Shown here piece after piece: positions 25,900 to 34,093 of a stretch of DNA of 64,000 bases. Made by a program: the position numbers and the translations under genes. A model generated the notes under the pieces. It saw only the letters and a list, made by a program, of their open reading frames with translations, did no database searches and was not told the origin of the DNA. Where the stretch lies: assembly GCF_042652965.1 (NCBI RefSeq), contig NZ_JBHSHL010000051.1:1-64000 (forward strand), read 5' to 3'. Within the stretch, counting starts at the first letter, position 1. The number at the start of each line of letters is the position of its first letter. The DNA is from Filifactor villosus (GTDB lineage: Bacteria > Bacillota > Clostridia > Peptostreptococcales > Filifactoraceae).

Positions 25900-26042
25900 A
25901 AGAAAATACCACGAAATTTAACAAACATTCTGAAATCAATTTCATACGAAGGACGAGACTTTTGAAAGTGTTGATATGACAAACTTTTATATTTTATAAA
26001 ATCGAAGAAAAATCAAAAGTTTGTCTCTGTGGGTGTTTATCA
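25900..26042. repeat. Family B element, worn
   Basis: AAGAAAATACCACGAAATTT opens it and GTCTCTGTGGGTGTTTAT closes it. The core (CATACGAAGGACGAGACTTT, TATTTTATAAAATCGAAG) aligns with other B copies. Confidence 0.7.
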
Positions 26043-26340
26043 TATGAAGGTGAAACGCATAAAGGGGTATCTTCTTTCGTTTTTGCTTTATACCGTACAG
26101 AAATCTTGTGAAAGGAATGTTTTCGAGTATTTTGTTTTTGCATGAAACCGGTTTCGCTCCATGTTTTCGGATTATGTGTTACTTCCTAAATTGTCTGCCC
26201 GTGTTTCATCAGCGGGTCATACTTCGTCAATGAGGAGAAGATGTTTCATATTTGTGGAGGGTTGCTTTGCTTTTATCGAGTTTCGGCAGGCATGGGGGAT
26301 TACGATATATTTTTCGGTCTTTTTTAATATTTATGTCGTT

Positions 26341-26457
26341 TGATACTATTTTCCGATAGAAGTGTGGATATATGTGTTTTTGGAACATGAAAATCTGTTT
26401 TATCTTCTATGAGTTACACATCGTTTATATCCATAATTTAAAGGAAGAATAGTATGA
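26341..26457. repeat. Family A element
   Basis: It runs from TGATACTATTTTCCGATAGA to AAGGAAGAATAGTATGA, 117 bp, in the same orientation as 22401-22517 but more diverged. The flanking 26043-26340 and 26458-26750 hold no gene that I can support. Confidence 0.75.
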
Positions 26458-26753
26458 GACCTTATATGAGGATCGATATGGACAGTTGTAGGTTTTCACT
26501 CGATCGGAGGACGAAGGTGACGAAATCGGTCGGCGAGCGCAGCAGCCTACAGTATTTAAACAAACAGGACAAACAAGGTACGGATACACCTCTGAAAGAT
26601 GAGCTTGGAACTTTTCGGACAACTTTGTGTTTGGGCTTGTTTGATTCATCTCGCAATAAATATAGAAAAAGTGTAAAAAATTAAAAAGGTACAAAAAAAC
26701 ATAAATGAAACAGAAAAATATATCCCTTTGATACCAATAGTTCCACTACCATA

Positions 26754-26790
26754 TACCCCTAATGGGTAAAAAAAGTAATACTTTTGGGTA
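26754..26790. promoter_or_regulatory. NarL-like inverted heptamers upstream of the sensor kinase
   Basis: TACCCCTAATGGGTA (26754-26768) is two heptamers that fit the NarL half-site TACYYMT, facing each other with one base between. A further GGGTA lies at 26786-26790. The only NarL-type regulator in the window is encoded 2 kb downstream. Assignment as an operator is inference, and it lies about 400 bases before the kinase start. Confidence 0.4.
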
Positions 26791-27195
26791 ATAGACAAAA
26801 TTTTTTTATTTGATTAAAATAAAAATAAGAATGAATAGGTTTGTATTTCTTAAACGGAATTTAAGAATATTCAGACTGTGAGGTGTGGCGATCTCGGTTT
26901 TAGGGTCACGGCCAAGGCGTGATGTACAGGATTTGTGACAGACATCATTATTAAACAGTAAGCACATCGGAAGATTTGCCGATTTAAAAAAATTTAACGA
27001 TATTTGAAGTTTTTCGTCTATCGAAAACACCTTGCTTTTTATCTTGTTGTGGTATATCGAAATGGGTTCAGCTCATACTAGAGAACACCGCTTTTAACGT
27101 TTGAGGAAGACTTGTATTGTAAGGGTTTATCAACAAGTTTCAGAATTTCGGTTCAGGTGAACTGAAGAAATTATTCGCAAAAAGAGGTGTTTTCC

Positions 27196-28800
27196 ATGGA
27201 GGAAAAAGATTGGCCTGAATATATAGACCTGTGTATTGCCTATCGAATAGTGACATTGTTTTTTTCAACGATAGTGTATGTTGCAATGTCGGTGTATTAT
27301 AAGGATAGGACAGGGTATCAGATAGTTGTGATGGGGATGGCCGCATCGTGTTTCCTGAGCTCCTGGCTCTACAAAAAAATCGGAAATCGCGAGCCTTGGC
27401 TTAGAGTTATGTTTGCTTTGGAAGTCTTTGCTTACGGGGTTTTTACGATGGTAAGCGGAGGTTTTTCCAGTCCCTACCTATGGTATCAGATGAACTGTAT
27501 TTTGCTGATGATTACCTTGGAAAAGTACATCGGAGTGACGATTTTGGCCTCGGCCTGGTGTTTCTTTACTGTGATTGCGGGTAAGATAGAAAGCGGTCTT
27601 ACCTATCAGGAACTCAATGTTGCACTGGGAATCATTATAGTGATAGGCGGGTTTTACGTTCTTCGTTTCTATATAGGACGTATCAATGAGCAGAAGACGG
27701 AATTGCTCGCTCTCAATGAAAAGTTGGAGGAAGAAAAGGAGAAGAGTGAAGCTGCATTCTTGAAACTCACAGGGGTTTATGAAACCTTTAATCTCTTTGC
27801 GATGACAAACCCTGAAAAGATCATAAAGGAATTGCTCCAGTTACTCAAGCGGGCTATTGCACCCGGGGGTTGTATGTTGGTTAAGTTGGACGGTCTGTCT
27901 TATCCTCAAAAAATAGAACACCTCGGTTTTTCGCAGGAGGTCGTTGAAGAGCTGCTCAAAGGAATCGGCGAAGATAAGATCAATTCCGTCAGAAACGACG
28001 GAGATAACGAGTTTGATCTCCATGCGGAAGGATGTCATTATAGAGTTAGGATCATCGGAGAAGATACCTCGTTGAAGGGACTTTTTATTCGACGTGTTGA
28101 AGATATGCAACGAGAGAAGGAAGATTTCTACTGGCAGCTGATCAATGTTATTTTTACCAATCTTGATATCCATGCCCAGTTGGAACGCTTTATTACAATG
28201 GAAGAGCAAAATCGTATTGCAAACGAGATTCATGACACCGTGATCCAAAAGCTGTTCGGGGTGGTATGCAGTCTCAAGGTGATGGAGAACAAGGCGAACA
28301 GTAAGGAAGACGATGAGTTTAAAGAACACATTGTTATGCTCAAACGTTCGATCGAGCTTACGATGACGGAGCTTAGAGAGAGTATATACGGAAGAAGGTT
28401 CAAGGATACCTTCCATACCTTTACGGGAACGATGAAGTTATATATGGAAGAGGCGGAGAGGTTAAGCAATACAAAAATTGAAATGGATATCGACGCAAAT
28501 TCGGACTATATGTCTCCGGCTCAAAAAATTGCTGTGTACCGTATCTCCTGTGAAGCGGTGAACAATGCGATTCGTCATGGGAATGCCACCATGGTCAATA
28601 TCATACTCAAGTTGTTTCCCGAGCAGATCGTTCTCAAGGTCGAGGATAACGGAGGGGGCTTTGTCAAAAAGCAGGAAGGGTTGTACGAAGGCAACGGTTT
28701 AAAGAATATGAAGAATATAGCGGAGCTCTTGAAGGGAAGATTGGTGCTCGATACTCAAAGTGAAATGGGTATGAAGGTCGAATTGGTTTTACCCAGATAG
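27196..28800 (+). CDS. Sensor histidine kinase, NarX/LiaS-type (HisKA_3)
   Basis: The 534-residue membrane kinase has an N-terminal set of five to six membrane helices (residues ~15-160), a coiled coil (EQKTELLALNEKLEEEKEKSE), a poorly conserved GAF-like region (~200-300) and a HisKA_3 dimerisation helix with phospho-acceptor H346 in ANEIHDTV. The HATPase domain has an N-box around N456 (NNAIRHGNA), DNGGGF and GNGLKNM. ATG 27196 is chosen because AGAGGTG lies seven bases before it; an upstream GTG (27187) overlaps that site. The sensing part is intramembrane. It is followed after 15 bases by its response regulator and then by the export module it probably controls. Confidence 0.92.
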   Translation: MEEKDWPEYIDLCIAYRIVTLFFSTIVYVAMSVYYKDRTGYQIVVMGMAASCFLSSWLYKKIGNREPWLRVMFALEVFAYGVFTMVSGGFSSPYLWYQMNCILLMITLEKYIGVTILASAWCFFTVIAGKIESGLTYQELNVALGIIIVIGGFYVLRFYIGRINEQKTELLALNEKLEEEKEKSEAAFLKLTGVYETFNLFAMTNPEKIIKELLQLLKRAIAPGGCMLVKLDGLSYPQKIEHLGFSQEVVEELLKGIGEDKINSVRNDGDNEFDLHAEGCHYRVRIIGEDTSLKGLFIRRVEDMQREKEDFYWQLINVIFTNLDIHAQLERFITMEEQNRIANEIHDTVIQKLFGVVCSLKVMENKANSKEDDEFKEHIVMLKRSIELTMTELRESIYGRRFKDTFHTFTGTMKLYMEEAERLSNTKIEMDIDANSDYMSPAQKIAVYRISCEAVNNAIRHGNATMVNIILKLFPEQIVLKVEDNGGGFVKKQEGLYEGNGLKNMKNIAELLKGRLVLDTQSEMGMKVELVLPR

Positions 28801-28815
28801 GAGGATGAAGAAGAT

Positions 28816-29481
28816 ATGATAATGGTTTTAGACGATCACCCTATTGCAAGACAAGGTCTGGAAGCAATCATCAAAATGTATAAACCTGAAGAAGATATCG
28901 TCCAAGCGGGTACAGTGAGAGAGGCGATGGGTATAATGGAGTCACAAAAACCCGATATGGTGTTTGTGGATATCAACTTGGGTCAGGAAAGCGGCTTTGA
29001 TTTTCTGGAATGGTTGCAACCGAAGAGAAACGGAACAAAGGTGTTTATGATTACATCATCTTCCAGTGAGAGTGACTTTTTACATGCGAGATCGTTGGGA
29101 GTTGACGCCTATCTTTTGAAAGATGCTTTTATTGATGACATCGTCTATAGTCTTAAAGTGATAGAGCGGGGCGGAAAGTTTTATTCTTCCGATCTGATTG
29201 CTCAAATGGGTCAGGTAAGTGAAGAGGAAAAGTTGTTGGAAACTCTCACCAAAAGAGAGTTGGAAGTCTTGTTTTTTCTAAACCAGGGCTATTCCAATGC
29301 AAAAATAGGAGAAGAACTCTTTGTTTCCGAGGGAACTGTCAAAAAGCACATCTCAAACCTTTTGGGGAAACTCGGACTTGAAAACAGAATGGAAGCCGGA
29401 CTTTTTTCAAGCAGAAACAGTGAGAAGTTGGAATTGATGGTTAAGTTTGGAGAGGAAGCGATCAGAGAGTTTTCGGGATAA
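28816..29481 (+). CDS. Response regulator, NarL/LuxR family
   Basis: The 221-residue protein has a receiver domain (LDDHPIARQG, phospho-acceptor D52 in VFVDINLG, conserved K in YLLKD) and a C-terminal LuxR-type helix-turn-helix (LTKRELEVLFFLNQGYSNAKIGEELFVSEGTVKKHISNLLGKL). ATG 28816 has AGGAGG upstream. Its closest partner is the upstream HisKA_3 kinase. It would bind inverted heptamer sites such as the one near 26754. The next gene starts 69 bases later in the same direction, so it may be co-transcribed with the export module. Confidence 0.92.
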   Translation: MIMVLDDHPIARQGLEAIIKMYKPEEDIVQAGTVREAMGIMESQKPDMVFVDINLGQESGFDFLEWLQPKRNGTKVFMITSSSSESDFLHARSLGVDAYLLKDAFIDDIVYSLKVIERGGKFYSSDLIAQMGQVSEEEKLLETLTKRELEVLFFLNQGYSNAKIGEELFVSEGTVKKHISNLLGKLGLENRMEAGLFSSRNSEKLELMVKFGEEAIREFSG

Positions 29482-29550
29482 CAGAACAGTTTTGATTTGA
29501 ACAAAAAATTGATTTCTTGCTAAGGATAGAGCAACGGGAGGTTAAAAATT

Positions 29551-30327
29551 ATGAGAAAAGTGAGAAGGACAAGGGCAAAGAAGTTCTTGATCATTTCGGT
29601 ATTGATGGCGGGAATGGTAACGGTAGGTGCCAGTTATGCAACGTGGAATTCTGGTTTGAGTATAGATGCCAAGATCAATACAGGAAGCATGGACGTTCTC
29701 TTTAGAGACTTTGTTCAAGAAAAGTACCGAGCATCTTTGGTGGATGTTGACGGGAGAGAAAAAGTAAAGTTAAATGCGGACTTTCTCATGGAGGAACAGG
29801 GTAAAAAGATGAGGGTGTCTTTCAAGACGGGACTACCTCTGACAGAGCTTGTGCAAGGGGATCTTATAAGGATCGACTTCCCTTTGATTCCTTCCCCGGA
29901 AAGTACGGTCAAATTTTTCGCCAATGCTGAGATAGATCTCAGCAAAGAAGGAGAACTTGTCGAGATGAAGTATGATAAGGCAATGGTGCTTTCCAACTCC
30001 GAGCTTTATTCAACGGATGTGTTGGAAGCAATTTTTACACAGGACTTGAAATTTGATCTGTACCGTACAGTCAGTCCTGAATACGGAGCAGAAAAAGGTG
30101 CCTCAATAGGGACTATTTTGTTGAAGCTTCGAAATGAAAGTATTCAAAGCTTAGAAGACTTGCCTCAGACACTTACATTTAAGCAATCCGAATTACAGAG
30201 GATGACCACCTTGACCGACGAGGAAAGAGCGGAGTTTCAGCAAGACGGGATTGTAGTTTCATACACATGTGAACTCCCGTTTTATTTAGAACAGAGCGAG
30301 GCTCAGGCGTTTTCTAACGAGGAGTAG
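29551..30327 (+). CDS. Exported protein with SipW-type signal peptide (TasA/camelysin-like N-terminus)
   Basis: The 258-residue secreted protein has a basic N-region (MRKVRRTRAKK), a hydrophobic core and then SYATWNSGLSIDAKINTGSM. That pattern is typical of SipW-processed proteins such as TasA and camelysin, where cleavage precedes a short strand with A-W/F-x-x-x-L. The remainder is beta-rich without cysteines. ATG 29551 lies behind GGGAGG. It is followed by a second small exported protein and by the signal peptidase. I infer that it is a surface filament or matrix subunit, but the mature domain matches nothing specific. Confidence 0.75.
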   Translation: MRKVRRTRAKKFLIISVLMAGMVTVGASYATWNSGLSIDAKINTGSMDVLFRDFVQEKYRASLVDVDGREKVKLNADFLMEEQGKKMRVSFKTGLPLTELVQGDLIRIDFPLIPSPESTVKFFANAEIDLSKEGELVEMKYDKAMVLSNSELYSTDVLEAIFTQDLKFDLYRTVSPEYGAEKGASIGTILLKLRNESIQSLEDLPQTLTFKQSELQRMTTLTDEERAEFQQDGIVVSYTCELPFYLEQSEAQAFSNEE

Positions 30328-30347
30328 GGATTAAGGAGGAACTTAAG

Positions 30348-30743
30348 ATGAAACGAAGTATAGCTTTTTTCGTTGCAACGGTATTGATCGCAATGCCGAT
30401 TACGAAGGTATATGCGTTCTGGACCGATAAATTGGATGTGGATCTTACCGCCATGTTTATCTATCCGACCGAAATCCTGGTGGAAGAAGATGAACAACTC
30501 AATAATTTGAATCCGATTTTGCCGTTGGAAGAAAATCCGGGGGTGATTGAAGGAGACACTTCAACGGAGCAGACCCAACCCGATCTGCAAACTCCGGAGG
30601 TTGAAAACAAAGATTTGTTGCAGTCGGCTGAAGAGACAGCACCGGTTCAGGATGTTCAAAACGAACCGATTATAGAAGAACAAGTGGAGACGGAGCAGGG
30701 GGAGATCAATAATGATGCAGTCTCTGAAGAGGTGGGTTCATAA
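30348..30743 (+). CDS. Small exported protein with SipW-like signal and acidic tail
   Basis: The 131-residue product has a signal peptide (MKRSIAFFVATVLIAMPITKVYA) followed by FWTDKLDVDLTAMFIYPTEI, which echoes the ATWNSGLSIDAKINTG segment of the preceding gene. The rest (~50-131) is a low-complexity region rich in E, P, Q and T (for example PVQDVQNEPIIEEQVETEQGE), likely unstructured and wall-spanning or an anchor or partner-binding region. ATG 30348 follows AAGGAGG. The 3' end overlaps the signal peptidase gene by 32 bases. Confidence 0.72.
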   Translation: MKRSIAFFVATVLIAMPITKVYAFWTDKLDVDLTAMFIYPTEILVEEDEQLNNLNPILPLEENPGVIEGDTSTEQTQPDLQTPEVENKDLLQSAEETAPVQDVQNEPIIEEQVETEQGEINNDAVSEEVGS

Positions 30744-31965
30744 AAGTCCGGCCGACATAAATAAAGACAGCAACTACAAAAAGTTTTTTATTCTCTTTCT
30801 TGTGTTGCTGTCAGTGTCTGCGATTCCTCAATGGAGGGTCAAACTGAATAATGTCTTCTATATATCATTGTTTTACTGGGGGGTTGTACTGTTTTTGATG
30901 TCGACCATAGTTCCAAGTGTTCATATACCGGGAAGAGAGACGATAAGGGATTCGATTCGCGGTTATGCAATTATGGGAGCGGGAGTCTACATTGCGATCA
31001 ACTTTATTATCGGAGTGATCTTAAAACAGTTGAAAGCAACCCCCTATGATATATCGCCAAAAGGGATCTTTATCAATCTTATGATCATCATTCCCGCCCT
31101 GCTCGCAAGAGAAAAAATAAGGGCCTATGGGATCGGAACGATATGGCGTGTAATGCGGTATAGGAAGCTCGGTATTGTTGTGTTCACCATAGTGATGGCA
31201 TTGACGGAGATCCACCTGGGAAAGATACAAAAACTCAATAGTACAGAAGACGTTGTAATGTACTTACTATGTGATGTTTTGGTGGTATTTGCAATGAATT
31301 ATTTGATGTCGGTGCTTGTATTTTATGGAGGAAGCAGGGCATCCATCTATTATTTCGGTGTAGTACAACTGTTTGAAAAATGTTTTCCGTTTTTACCGGA
31401 GATTCCTTGGATCGCTACAGGAGCAATCGGAATCATGTTTCCGATATTTTTCGGGACCTATCTTGCAGAACGTTCTGCTATTGAGAAAGAAGAAAAAAGA
31501 CAGGAGGATCCCAAGGGAGATTTCGGTTATATAGCTCTTTTGACCTTATCCATCTTGTTTTCGTGGTTTAGTGTGGGCGTGTTCCACGTATATCCGTCCA
31601 CCGTATTGACCGGAAGTATGGAGCCTATGATCTATCCGGGAGATGTGATCCTGATCCAAAAAATGTTGAAAGAAGAAGATGTCAGCTCTCTAAAAGAGGG
31701 AGATGTCATCAATTTTCAACGGGGGAAGATTACAATCACACATAGGATAGAAAAAGTTTTGAAAGACGAGGCGGGGAATATATCGTTCGTCACCAAGGGA
31801 GACAACAATAAAAGCAGGGATGAAGAGATTGTAATGCCTAATGATGTTAAGGGGATTGTAGTACAGGTAGTGCCGAAGATAGGAATACCTATCCTGCTGG
31901 CTAAAAGTGGAGAGGCGGTACCGGAAGGAGTTATTGACTATGAAGAAGGAAATAATGGGAAGTGA
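30712..31965 (+). CDS. Signal peptidase I, S26B (SipW/Sec11) type, with large multi-pass N-terminus
   Basis: The 417-residue membrane protein's C-terminal third is an ER/archaeal-type signal peptidase. It has the catalytic S302 in LTGSMEPMIYPGD, H344 in ITHRIEK (histidine in place of lysine, the S26B mark) and D364 in TKGDNN. Ahead of it are about six or seven extra membrane helices (residues ~25-265), whereas SipW itself is about 190 residues with two helices. ATG 30712 has GGGGGAG upstream and overlaps the previous gene. It most likely cleaves the two upstream exported proteins. The added membrane domain is unusual and may recruit substrates or a translocase. Confidence 0.88.
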   Translation: MMQSLKRWVHKSPADINKDSNYKKFFILFLVLLSVSAIPQWRVKLNNVFYISLFYWGVVLFLMSTIVPSVHIPGRETIRDSIRGYAIMGAGVYIAINFIIGVILKQLKATPYDISPKGIFINLMIIIPALLAREKIRAYGIGTIWRVMRYRKLGIVVFTIVMALTEIHLGKIQKLNSTEDVVMYLLCDVLVVFAMNYLMSVLVFYGGSRASIYYFGVVQLFEKCFPFLPEIPWIATGAIGIMFPIFFGTYLAERSAIEKEEKRQEDPKGDFGYIALLTLSILFSWFSVGVFHVYPSTVLTGSMEPMIYPGDVILIQKMLKEEDVSSLKEGDVINFQRGKITITHRIEKVLKDEAGNISFVTKGDNNKSRDEEIVMPNDVKGIVVQVVPKIGIPILLAKSGEAVPEGVIDYEEGNNGK

Positions 31966-33100
31966 GAATTCACAAACTCAGGATGTCGATATGGGGCAGG
32001 GAACAGATCGGAAACAAAAGAAAGATCATGCTGACAAACCTCGCAGAGAAATGAAGAAGTTTGGGATTCAAAGAAAAAAAAGGCGTATTTCTCTTCTGCT
32101 CGGCATAGTGCTCCTGGTCATAGGCGGTATCGGTTTGTTAAGGTTTGCCCTCCCGAGGGAGCAGGAACAGCAGGTAAATCTTGCTACTTATAAGATAACG
32201 GCGGATTCCACTCACAGGGTCCATCTAAAGCCCAATTCCTTATTTTCAAATGAGTGGATGGAAGAGGGAATGTTGTATCCGGATCGGTTGACGGACTTTT
32301 TGGAGATCAAATTGAATCTCGAAGGAATCCTCACAAAGGAACAGAAAATATCCGGAGAGTATGAGATCAGTGCATTGTTGGAAGGCTTCCAGATGCGTTC
32401 GGAAGAGAAGAAAACGATTTATGAAAGACGTTATTCTTTGAAAAAAGTAACGGTGGAAGAAAGCACGACCAACCATGTGTCATTTGAGGAAGTCATTCGT
32501 ATCACCCCTTCTGCTCATGTGAAGTTTGCAGAAGAGGCGGAAGCTGTTCTTGGAGGTAGAACTTCGAGAGGTCTCTACGTTATTTTGGATGGAACTTTTC
32601 TCATAGCGGATCAGGAAAAAAAGATCTCTTATAAAATTCCCATTCCGGTGGAGGGAGAGCAGTTCTATGAAATAAAGAAACCGGAACCTCTGGCGGAAAA
32701 CGGAGAGATCACGGAGACCTCTACCGTAAGTTCTGTGCCTGCCTTGTCGGAATATATCTTGTTTTTGCTTCTCGTTTTGGCGGGCCTTGTACTTTTAGTT
32801 GTCATAGCCGTTTTTACAAGAGATTTACGGGCGGATGAACTTTGGAAGGTCAATCTGTTGAAAGTTATGAGAAAGTATGGAAGCCGGATGGTTTGTCTGG
32901 AAGAGTTACCCGAGACAGGAGATCGAAAGGTGTTGTCGATCAAAAATATGCGAAGCATGGTGGAACTTGCCGAAGAGGTAAGGGAGCCGGTACTCTATTG
33001 TTTGGGAGAGAACGAACTCCCGAAGGATGGGATTTTCTGCGTTTTGGGGAAAGAGTATATTTATATGCTTAAGTTTAACGAGAGAGATACGAGTATTTAA
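31940..33100 (+). CDS. DUF5305-like bitopic membrane protein
   Basis: The 386-residue protein has a cytosolic basic N-terminus, membrane helix ~50-70, an extracellular region of ~200 residues (beta-rich, with ITADSTHRVHLKPNSLF near its start), a second helix ~272-292 and a ~94-residue cytosolic tail. The layout and the opening of the outer domain match DUF5305 proteins, which I know from archaea and Clostridia beside S26B signal peptidases. The start is ATG 31940 behind GGAAGGAG; it overlaps the peptidase gene by 26 bases. Its role is unknown. It could be a scaffold or assembly factor for the exported proteins. Confidence 0.72.
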   Translation: MKKEIMGSENSQTQDVDMGQGTDRKQKKDHADKPRREMKKFGIQRKKRRISLLLGIVLLVIGGIGLLRFALPREQEQQVNLATYKITADSTHRVHLKPNSLFSNEWMEEGMLYPDRLTDFLEIKLNLEGILTKEQKISGEYEISALLEGFQMRSEEKKTIYERRYSLKKVTVEESTTNHVSFEEVIRITPSAHVKFAEEAEAVLGGRTSRGLYVILDGTFLIADQEKKISYKIPIPVEGEQFYEIKKPEPLAENGEITETSTVSSVPALSEYILFLLLVLAGLVLLVVIAVFTRDLRADELWKVNLLKVMRKYGSRMVCLEELPETGDRKVLSIKNMRSMVELAEEVREPVLYCLGENELPKDGIFCVLGKEYIYMLKFNERDTSI

Positions 33101-33355
33101 GAACTTCTGTAGAAGCTGAGCGGCAATTGCTGAAAGCAAGAAATTTTGTCTTTTGATGAAAGTTTCTTGTCTTAAGGAGAGATTGCATAATTTACAAAAA
33201 AGTATAGGTCAGCTTTTGTACAAAAAATAAAAATTTTGGACATGTGTAGTTCATAGGCTTATCATACTCCGCAAAACAATTAAAAATGTACGGTGTTTCC
33301 TTTCTTAAGGAGAACTCCAGCATCCGAAAAATTTTAAAATATTTAAAAATAACGG
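33101..33355. other. Intergenic gap after the export module
   Basis: A hairpin of GCAAGAAA (about 33142) with TTTCTTGT could end the operon, although the T-run is poor. A fragment with ACTCCGCAAAAC and TACGGTGTTTCCT (33265-33302) is a worn family B end pair. No gene is seen. Confidence 0.4.
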
Positions 33356-33384
33356 TTGACAAGCAGAAAAAATGTGATATACTT
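33356..33384 (+). promoter_or_regulatory. Promoter of the first T-box leader
   Basis: TTGACA (33356-33361) is followed after 16 bases by TATACT (33378-33383), a near-consensus vegetative promoter placed about 15 bases before the leader. Confidence 0.8.
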
Positions 33385-33391
33385 GTCTACA

Positions 33392-33668
33392 AGTTCAATA
33401 AGAAATGCTGAGAAGAGAAGAGTACTTTGCAGGAATATGTACAGAGAGGTCGGTTAGGTGAAAGCGACTCATAGGACGGCAGACGAATATGGTCTTGGAG
33501 CAGTGCAGTCGATAGTTAGACTGCAACGGGAAGTGCCCGTTACAGCACGACGGTATGACGAGTGATCAAGTACCGGGAAAGGTCGGAGCAGTGATGTTTC
33601 GATAAAGAAAGGTGGTACCGCGATATTGTCGCCCTTTTTGTTCACATAGAACAAAAAGGGCTTTTTTA
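33392..33668 (+). promoter_or_regulatory. T-box leader (specifier probably AUG, possibly UAU)
   Basis: Stem I shows the AGTA/GAA loop E pair, an AGAGAG bulge near 33440 and a distal loop. The T-box core AAAGGTGGTACCGCG lies at 33608-33622, and a terminator GCCCTTTTTGTTC/GAACAAAAAGGGC with T-run at 33631-33668. The specifier loop reads GAATATGG at 33486-33493. AUG (Met) fits the downstream metQ, while UAU (Tyr) directly follows GAA as the codon does in the Trp T-box at 55790. Uncharged tRNA would favour antitermination into the M20 and metQ genes. Confidence 0.9.
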
Positions 33669-33736
33669 TTGGACGGATGTGGGAGAGGTTGACTTCCCCG
33701 GATATTCGGTATTATATTCGTGTACTGATATCCATG

Positions 33737-33853
33737 TGATACTATTATCTATTAAAATTGACAGGTTAAATGCTTTGAAGCATATCATCCTCAAATTGTT
33801 TTTTGGCAATGACGGATGTTTCATACCCGACATTCCGAACGGAGAATAGTATG
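33737..33853. repeat. Family C MITE-like element
   Basis: It runs from TGATACTATTATCTATTAAA to AACGGAGAATAGTATGA. Its interior (TTGACAGGTTAAATGCTTTG, CATACCCGACATTCC) is the reverse complement of the element at 45986-46105. It lies between the T-box terminator and the gene it controls. Confidence 0.75.
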
Positions 33854-33950
33854 AATTATGGATATCGCCGATGTATGCTCCATAGGAGATAAAACGAGTT
33901 TGTGTGCTCGCAGAACAAATACAACCACAGTCCTATCGGAGAATAGTATT
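33848..33950. repeat. Family A element abutting the family C element
   Basis: GAATTATGGATATCGCCGAT to CCTATCGGAGAATAGTATT is an inverted A element missing its outermost bases at the junction, so one probably inserted into or beside the other. Confidence 0.65.
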
Positions 33951-34093
33951 ACCCATTTTAAACGGTGTTATCGATGATCCGTACTCCGTAAGTGTCGAAA
34001 CGATGTTTCGCATTTGAAGAGTATCGGCACACTGCGATCAGGGTTTGGGTAAGTGAGAGAGGAATTAGAAGTACAATAGAAGGAGGAGATGCA

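Noticed and set aside
26454..26684. 76-codon frame following the family A element
   Set aside because: It starts within the repeat end, has no ribosome site and shows no recognisable domain.
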